A stretch of DNA of 64,000 nt, from contig CM049315.1 of the NCBI GenBank assembly GCA_026874595.1, positions 79,128,065 to 79,192,064 on the forward strand, in the 5' to 3' direction. A program made the position numbers and the translations under genes. This stretch comes from Sipunculus nudus (lineage: Eukaryota; Annelida; Sipuncula; Golfingiida; Sipunculidae). Below are positions 59,567 to 64,000 of the stretch, one piece after another; the stretch's first letter is position 1; the number at the start of each line of letters is the position of its first letter. The notes below the pieces were generated by a model. That model searched no databases, was not told the origin of the DNA, and saw only the letters and a program-made list of their open reading frames with translations.

Positions 59567-60306
59567 TAAACTTGTAACAACACAAGAATCTCACAATGTC
59601 CTATATGATATGTGGAGACATTTAGGTTTTTTTCAGATTCTGGTGCATGTATAGTTGTAATTAACGGCTGCCAATCAAACTCTGATTTGTCGTAAAGCGC
59701 AGCCGTTGCGTCTGGCAGCTTAGCCGTTGGTATGGTAGCCTTTGCATCCGGTGGTAGATTACCAACACGCGCATCAGGTGGTATTTTTACTTCATTACGA
59801 GGCTCTGTTTGCGAGTTACAAGGCTTAAGTCTATTAAAGTGGACAACCATACGTTGTCTACCTCCCTCTTTTTGAATACGATACGTCACCTCAGATAATT
59901 GTGACACTACACGGTATGGGCCATCCCACTGATGGCACAGTTTGAGTGAAAGACCTTTGCGACAGCTAGGGCGATGTAACCACACACGATCTCCTTTCTT
60001 GTATCCGGTTCCATAGATTTTGTGATCATAATAATCTTTTTGCCTTCTTTGTGCCACCTTTAGGCGATTCCGCACCTCTTTAAAGGCTTCTTTAAAGGAG
60101 TCCTGTAGCTCTGTGGCGTATGTAGCATGATCACTCAGGTTACTTTCGGGGCTATTGAACATAAGGTCTACGGGAAGTCTTATCTCTCTGCCCAGCATCA
60201 GATAATTTGGCGTATATTTTGTGAAATCCTGTACACTGGCTCTGTAGGCACACATGACACGGGGGAGATGGGTATCCCAATCTTTCTGATTTGACAAACA
60301 ATACAT
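59548..60306 (-). CDS. Ty3/gypsy integrase C-terminal part, shifted frame
   Basis: Continues integrase in a frame -1 relative to the main pol frame, with QKDWDTHLP, the TPNYLMLGRE motif and the GPY/F module (KGDRVWLHRP and WDGPYRVV). Its last dozen codons are read from the adjoining minisatellite, so the natural C-terminus is cut off. Confidence 0.85.
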   Translation of the reverse strand: MYCLSNQKDWDTHLPRVMCAYRASVQDFTKYTPNYLMLGREIRLPVDLMFNSPESNLSDHATYATELQDSFKEAFKEVRNRLKVAQRRQKDYYDHKIYGTGYKKGDRVWLHRPSCRKGLSLKLCHQWDGPYRVVSQLSEVTYRIQKEGGRQRMVVHFNRLKPCNSQTEPRNEVKIPPDARVGNLPPDAKATIPTAKLPDATAALYDKSEFDWQPLITTIHAPESEKNLNVSTYHIGHCEILVLLQVYTPISI

Positions 60307-63278
60307 TTTAGCATGCTTATCAGGGTCCTGTTGAAGCGCTCTATAAAGCCATCTGATTCTGGATGGTATGCCGTAGTTCTTGTTTTATCCATCTCCAACA
60401 GTTTACACATTTCTTGGAACAAGGCACTTTCATAGTTTCGCCCCTGGTCTGTATGGATTTGTAGGGGCGCACCATACCGACAAATAAATTCATTGACCAA
60501 AGTGTTGGCCACTGTGCTAGCTTCCATATTTGGAATTGCATACGCCTCAACCCACTTTGTGAAGTAATCCCCAATAACCAGTATATATTTTGATCCACCC
60601 TCTGTTTCAGGGAGAGGCCCAATTATATCGCTGGCTAATCTTTCCATGGGGTATCCTGACACGGTGCTAGCTAATGGTGCCCGCCTTTTTCTAGCATATT
60701 GTTTGCCAGTGCCACATAGTTTGCATTTTCTACACCAATTTTCAGTGTCGCGGTAAAGTCCAGGCCAGTAAAATCGTTCCCGGACTTTCTGTACAGTTTT
60801 AGTGACACCAAGGTGGCCAGCACTTGGGGCATCATGCAATACTTTCAGTACTTCGGGAACCAGGGCACAAGGTAACACTAATTGGAAGCGGGTGGTTTTG
60901 CCGTTCCGGTCTTCAAAGCGTCGGTACAGAATGCCTTGCTGCATCTCCAACTGGTCCCACTGATTTACTAAGATATGCACATTACGACTGCAGCCGTGTA
61001 CTGTTTGTTTACTTGGTTTACCATGTCCAGCCTCCTGCCATTTCAGGATCATAGACAGATCTGAGTCACCTAATTGCCAATTACGTATTTCCTGGTTTGT
61101 CCAACTTGGAGCCCAGTTACTGGTTCCACCCTTCTTTGATACGGCGTATGATACTCTTGCTATTTCTGAATTTATGACTGCTTGAGAAGTACCACCGCCT
61201 GGCTTTCTGGACAGTGCATCAGCATTCTGATGACTTAAACCCCTACGATGTTCAATGGTAAAGCCAAAAGCTGAGAGATGTTCCAACCATCTTGCGATTT
61301 GACCTTCTGGCTCTTTGAAATTATGCAGCCATCGTAGCGACCCGTGGTCTGTTCTCAGACGGAAATGTCTTCCGAGCAAATAGTGACGGAAATGTTTGGT
61401 AAAATGAACCACCGCCAGGAGTTCTTGTCTGGTAACTGAATAATTACGTTCAGGCTTACTCAGTGTCCGACTGGCATAGGCCACAACCCGTTCTTCTCCA
61501 TCCTGAATTTGAGATAATACCCCACCGATGCCAATGCCACTAGCATCAGTGTAAAGAATGAATTCAGCATCAGTTGTTGGATATGCTAGAACAGGAGCAG
61601 AAGTAAGTTTCTCTTTAAGGATGGTAAAGGCTTTCTCACATTCTTGAGTCCACTGAAATTTTGCGCCTTTACAGGTCAGTTTGTGAAGGGGTCTAGCAAT
61701 ATCTGCAAACCCTTTTATGAATCTGCGGTAATAGGAAGCTAGTCCTAAGAAGCTTTGCAGGTCAGACAGAGTGGTTGGACGGGGCCAGGCTGTAATTGTA
61801 TTGGTTTTCTCACAATCTGTCTCAATCCCATCTCCAGAGATGGTATGTCCAAGGAAATGTACTTTCTCTCTAAATAACTGGCACTTACTTGGTTTTATTT
61901 TGAGTCCAGCTTTTTGGATTCTCTCAAGGACCTCATGTAAACGCTCAAGATGACTGTCAAGTGTTTCACTGAATACAATGATATCATCCAAATATATAAG
62001 GCACGACTTCCAGTTAAGTCCTGAAAGCACAGTTTCCATCAATCTTGCAAAGGTCGCTGGGGCGTTACATAATCCGAAAGGCATAACACTAAATTCAAAC
62101 AAACCGAAGGGTGTCACAAAAGCAGTTTTTTCTTGATCTTTTGAGTCCATTTCTACTTGCCAATAACCGCTGGCTAGATCTAGAGTGGAGAAATACCTGG
62201 CACTATGCAACGCGTCTAGTGTGTCATCAATTCTTGGTAGTGGATAAGCATCTTTCTTGGTGAGACTATTTAGGCGGTGATAATCCACACAGAACCTTGT
62301 TTCCCCGTTCGGTTTGTTGACCAAAACAATTGGAGATGCCCATGGGCTAGTGGATGGTTTGACTATCCCTTCTTGTAGCATACGATCTATCTGCCTTTGT
62401 GCTTCGTTGAATTTGTGCGGGCCTAATCGGCGTGGACCCTGTCTGACTGGATGGTTATCACCGGTGTTGATACTGTGTTTAAGCTGGCTTGTCCGTCCAA
62501 GGTCATGTGGACCTACCGAAATCACTGATTCACATTTATGTAAGAGTTTGGTAAGTCGCTCAAATTCATCTGGCTCTAATGGCGTGTCAGATAAATTGAA
62601 CAGTTCTGCGATATCTCTCTCTGTGAGCGGATGTTTGAAGTCAGACGTACTGATACAGTGCTGTTGGTTGCACTCGGCTGTTTCTTCTTGAAGGCTTACT
62701 GTATAGCACACAGGACATTTGTCTGATATGTGTTTATCACCACAAGCGACCGGATGATATTCTCCAATATTTGCACCTTTATACAGTTTGACAGGGGTGG
62801 GCATGGGATTTAGAATACATATTGGTACTTGGTTGTTATTATCTGGCTCAGCTAACCCTCTGGTGATGATTACTTCATTTCTTTCAACAAAGCGTTTTTC
62901 AGGTTCCACAAATCCCAACGCAGCACTGACTCCCAGACCAACCTGAACATTACCATGCACAATAATTTGATGTTCTGGTGGTATAGTTATGTTTTCTGCA
63001 AGTGTCACATGTAGTACCCGGTGTTCTGTTTCACAGCGTGTTAATGATATGCTCTGTTCTCCACCTGTCATACACCTTTTCCCAAAATCCACCACAATTG
63101 AATGCTTCTCGAGGCAGTCGATTCCCAGGATACAGTCCTGCGTTATATCTGTGACAACTATTATATGGTGGTTTTCACATATCCCAGCCACCTGGATCTC
63201 CACCTCAGCTGCTCCCTCCACCAGCAATGGCTGACCATTAGCTGACACAACAGGGTACGGGACCTTCGATAAGCTCAC
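60198..63278 (-). CDS. Ty3/gypsy pol: reverse transcriptase, RNase H, integrase
   Basis: A 1026-codon frame; its GTG start is nominal because it continues the protease domain. In order: protease C-terminus (about 1-60, ILGIDCL at 50-56); RT (about 300-500) with YLDD at 429-432; RNase H (about 575-690) with YTDASG; integrase (about 800-985) with its HHCC zinc domain (H815, H822, C849, C852) and the DD35E triad D884, D944, E980. All key residues are present. After residue about 992 homology moves to another frame at a run of four A's, so the last 35 residues are out-of-frame. Confidence 0.9.
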   Translation of the reverse strand: MSLSKVPYPVVSANGQPLLVEGAAEVEIQVAGICENHHIIVVTDITQDCILGIDCLEKHSIVVDFGKRCMTGGEQSISLTRCETEHRVLHVTLAENITIPPEHQIIVHGNVQVGLGVSAALGFVEPEKRFVERNEVIITRGLAEPDNNNQVPICILNPMPTPVKLYKGANIGEYHPVACGDKHISDKCPVCYTVSLQEETAECNQQHCISTSDFKHPLTERDIAELFNLSDTPLEPDEFERLTKLLHKCESVISVGPHDLGRTSQLKHSINTGDNHPVRQGPRRLGPHKFNEAQRQIDRMLQEGIVKPSTSPWASPIVLVNKPNGETRFCVDYHRLNSLTKKDAYPLPRIDDTLDALHSARYFSTLDLASGYWQVEMDSKDQEKTAFVTPFGLFEFSVMPFGLCNAPATFARLMETVLSGLNWKSCLIYLDDIIVFSETLDSHLERLHEVLERIQKAGLKIKPSKCQLFREKVHFLGHTISGDGIETDCEKTNTITAWPRPTTLSDLQSFLGLASYYRRFIKGFADIARPLHKLTCKGAKFQWTQECEKAFTILKEKLTSAPVLAYPTTDAEFILYTDASGIGIGGVLSQIQDGEERVVAYASRTLSKPERNYSVTRQELLAVVHFTKHFRHYLLGRHFRLRTDHGSLRWLHNFKEPEGQIARWLEHLSAFGFTIEHRRGLSHQNADALSRKPGGGTSQAVINSEIARVSYAVSKKGGTSNWAPSWTNQEIRNWQLGDSDLSMILKWQEAGHGKPSKQTVHGCSRNVHILVNQWDQLEMQQGILYRRFEDRNGKTTRFQLVLPCALVPEVLKVLHDAPSAGHLGVTKTVQKVRERFYWPGLYRDTENWCRKCKLCGTGKQYARKRRAPLASTVSGYPMERLASDIIGPLPETEGGSKYILVIGDYFTKWVEAYAIPNMEASTVANTLVNEFICRYGAPLQIHTDQGRNYESALFQEMCKLLEMDKTRTTAYHPESDGFIERFNRTLISMLKCIVCQIRKIGIPISPVSCVPTEPVYRISQNIRQII

Positions 63279-63610
63279 ATTAAGTTTGTGTCAGCCCACA
63301 ATTTGCTATTTACTAGTGTTACTGCCGAACCACTATCCACTAACATTTTGATTGGAATACCACTCACCTTGCCAGAGGCATATACAGCAAAATCAACCGC
63401 TGCACTCATCGATGGCACTGAATGGTTAATCCGTTCCTGAATGTCTCTCTGGGTCTTTCTTTCAATAGCTGATGCTTGACCCACAGCAACAGCAGGTCTT
63501 AGTTTTTTGTCTGTTTTTTCCCATCTTATCTCTCTGGGGACAGTCTCTCTGTATGTGTCCATATTGTCCACAAGCCCAGCACTCAACATCAGAATGTCCC
63601 CAATTTTCAT
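63275..63610 (-). CDS. Ty3/gypsy protease region
   Basis: Contains the aspartic protease motif LVDSGSAVTLV (active-site D in DSG) and then runs out of frame at 63275, just where the pol frame begins. The ILGIDCL strand, normally the C-terminal part of retroviral-type proteases, lies in the pol frame. The overlap with gag may be the natural gag-pol frameshift; the shift at about 63275 is probably a mutation. Confidence 0.75.
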   Translation of the reverse strand: MKIGDILMLSAGLVDNMDTYRETVPREIRWEKTDKKLRPAVAVGQASAIERKTQRDIQERINHSVPSMSAAVDFAVYASGKVSGIPIKMLVDSGSAVTLVNSKLWADTNLM

Positions 63611-64000
63611 AATTACTCATGTGGGGTTGTTGTGAAGCAGTCAATAATTTCATCATCTGGGTCATTACTTCAGTATTTTTATCCAGTGCATTTTTAAGGG
63701 CTCTGTAAGTTGTATCAGATTCACTCGTTTCTCTATCATTAACCATGTTGACTTTTTTATGGCTCACCTGTTCTTCCTTGAGGACGGCCTGATGCTGTTC
63801 CGCCAGTTCTACGGCTGTTTTCAATGTTGGAGGGCGTTCTAATTTCAAGCGCATGCGACATTCGCGGTCCTGGATGCTGTTGGTGAATTTCTTAACCAGC
63901 ATTTCTTCTCTAGTATCCGCATCCATATTTGGGTAGGCTTGTTTAAGAAGCCTGGCTATTGCGCTGGCAAAATCGCTCAGTTCTTCATGCGGCAAGATGG
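63462..64000 (-). CDS. Ty3/gypsy gag, C-terminal part
   Basis: Runs from beyond the window edge to a stop at 63462. The frame is open at the edge and its first start-like codon is a TTG, so the true start lies outside. It shows a helical capsid-like portion and one zinc knuckle, CWACGQYGHIQRDC (C-x2-C-x4-H-x4-C), near the C-terminus, the nucleic-acid-binding motif of gag nucleocapsids. It overlaps the protease frame at 63462-63610. Confidence 0.85.
   Translation of the reverse strand, partial: ILPHEELSDFASAIARLLKQAYPNMDADTREEMLVKKFTNSIQDRECRMRLKLERPPTLKTAVELAEQHQAVLKEEQVSHKKVNMVNDRETSESDTTYRALKNALDKNTEVMTQMMKLLTASQQPHMSNYENWGHSDVECWACGQYGHIQRDCPQRDKMGKNRQKTKTCCCCGSSISY

Larger units (their letters stand above)
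59567..64000 (-). mobile_element. Ty3/gypsy LTR retrotransposon, incomplete
   Basis: Minus-strand element with gag, protease, reverse transcriptase, RNase H and integrase in Ty3/gypsy order. Its upstream end (5' LTR and most of gag) lies beyond the window. Its downstream end stops at about 59567, where minisatellite D begins, with no polypurine tract or LTR seen. Frame changes in pol suggest a dead copy. Confidence 0.92.

Overview
The window looks like nuclear DNA of a marine invertebrate, most likely a bivalve mollusc. The support is a 5'-truncated LINE, a Ty3/gypsy element, a tRNA-derived SINE-like copy, four large tandem arrays, and a short repeat with GTCC-rich starts and CAGCTGA-type ends that I associate with bivalve genomes. 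Species and family assignments are inference; no search was run.

The exception is the left 10.3 kb, an island visibly richer in G+C than the rest and packed with intronless genes. It holds a helical orphan protein (121-627, minus), about 2.4 kb of non-coding DNA with a five-member family of covarying hairpins (1289-1662) and a cluster of CRE, ETS, E-box and CCAAT motifs (1943-2820), then three tandem paralogues of a protein family I do not recognise (3433-4974, 5347-6921, 7160-8378). A tRNA-like gene with an abnormal centre (3076-3185) and a clean tRNA-Lys(UUU) (8391-8463) flank the paralogues. An FG-repeat, nucleoporin-like protein (8762-9670) and two possible small proteins (9792-9977, 10078-10266) follow. 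The paralogues share a compact promoter: the motif CCAGGCA lies exactly 23 nt upstream of each ATG, two have TATATAAA 38-39 nt upstream, and two share a fused E-box/AP-1 motif at about -140. TATA boxes this close to the ATG, no introns and very short leaders look more like a large DNA virus or a captured viral segment than ordinary host genes, but no hallmark viral gene is visible, so the origin is open. Three reading-frame anomalies fall in the island: an in-frame TAG followed by an acidic tail, a +1 break in the third paralogue, and an upstream ORF +1 to the FG protein.

From 10.3 to 19 kb the DNA is AT-rich with a 331-bp tandem duplication, a RING-finger gene (14033-14845, minus), a short inverted-repeat transposon (16556-16889) and simple repeats. 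From 19.08 to 36.6 kb three unrelated satellite arrays lie nearly back to back: a ~365-bp monomer with a four-type higher-order pattern, a ~314-bp monomer in ~629-bp dimers full of ACGT, and a ~340-bp monomer.

From 36.6 to 55.4 kb there is AT-rich DNA with dispersed repeats, a CATATA-type minisatellite at two places either side of a dead LINE, and no convincing host gene. A ~75-bp minisatellite carrying a telomere-like CCCTAACCC core (55.4-59.57 kb) runs directly into the downstream end of a minus-strand Ty3/gypsy element (59.57 kb to the window edge) with gag, protease, reverse transcriptase, RNase H and integrase, broken by at least one frameshift and without a visible 3' LTR.
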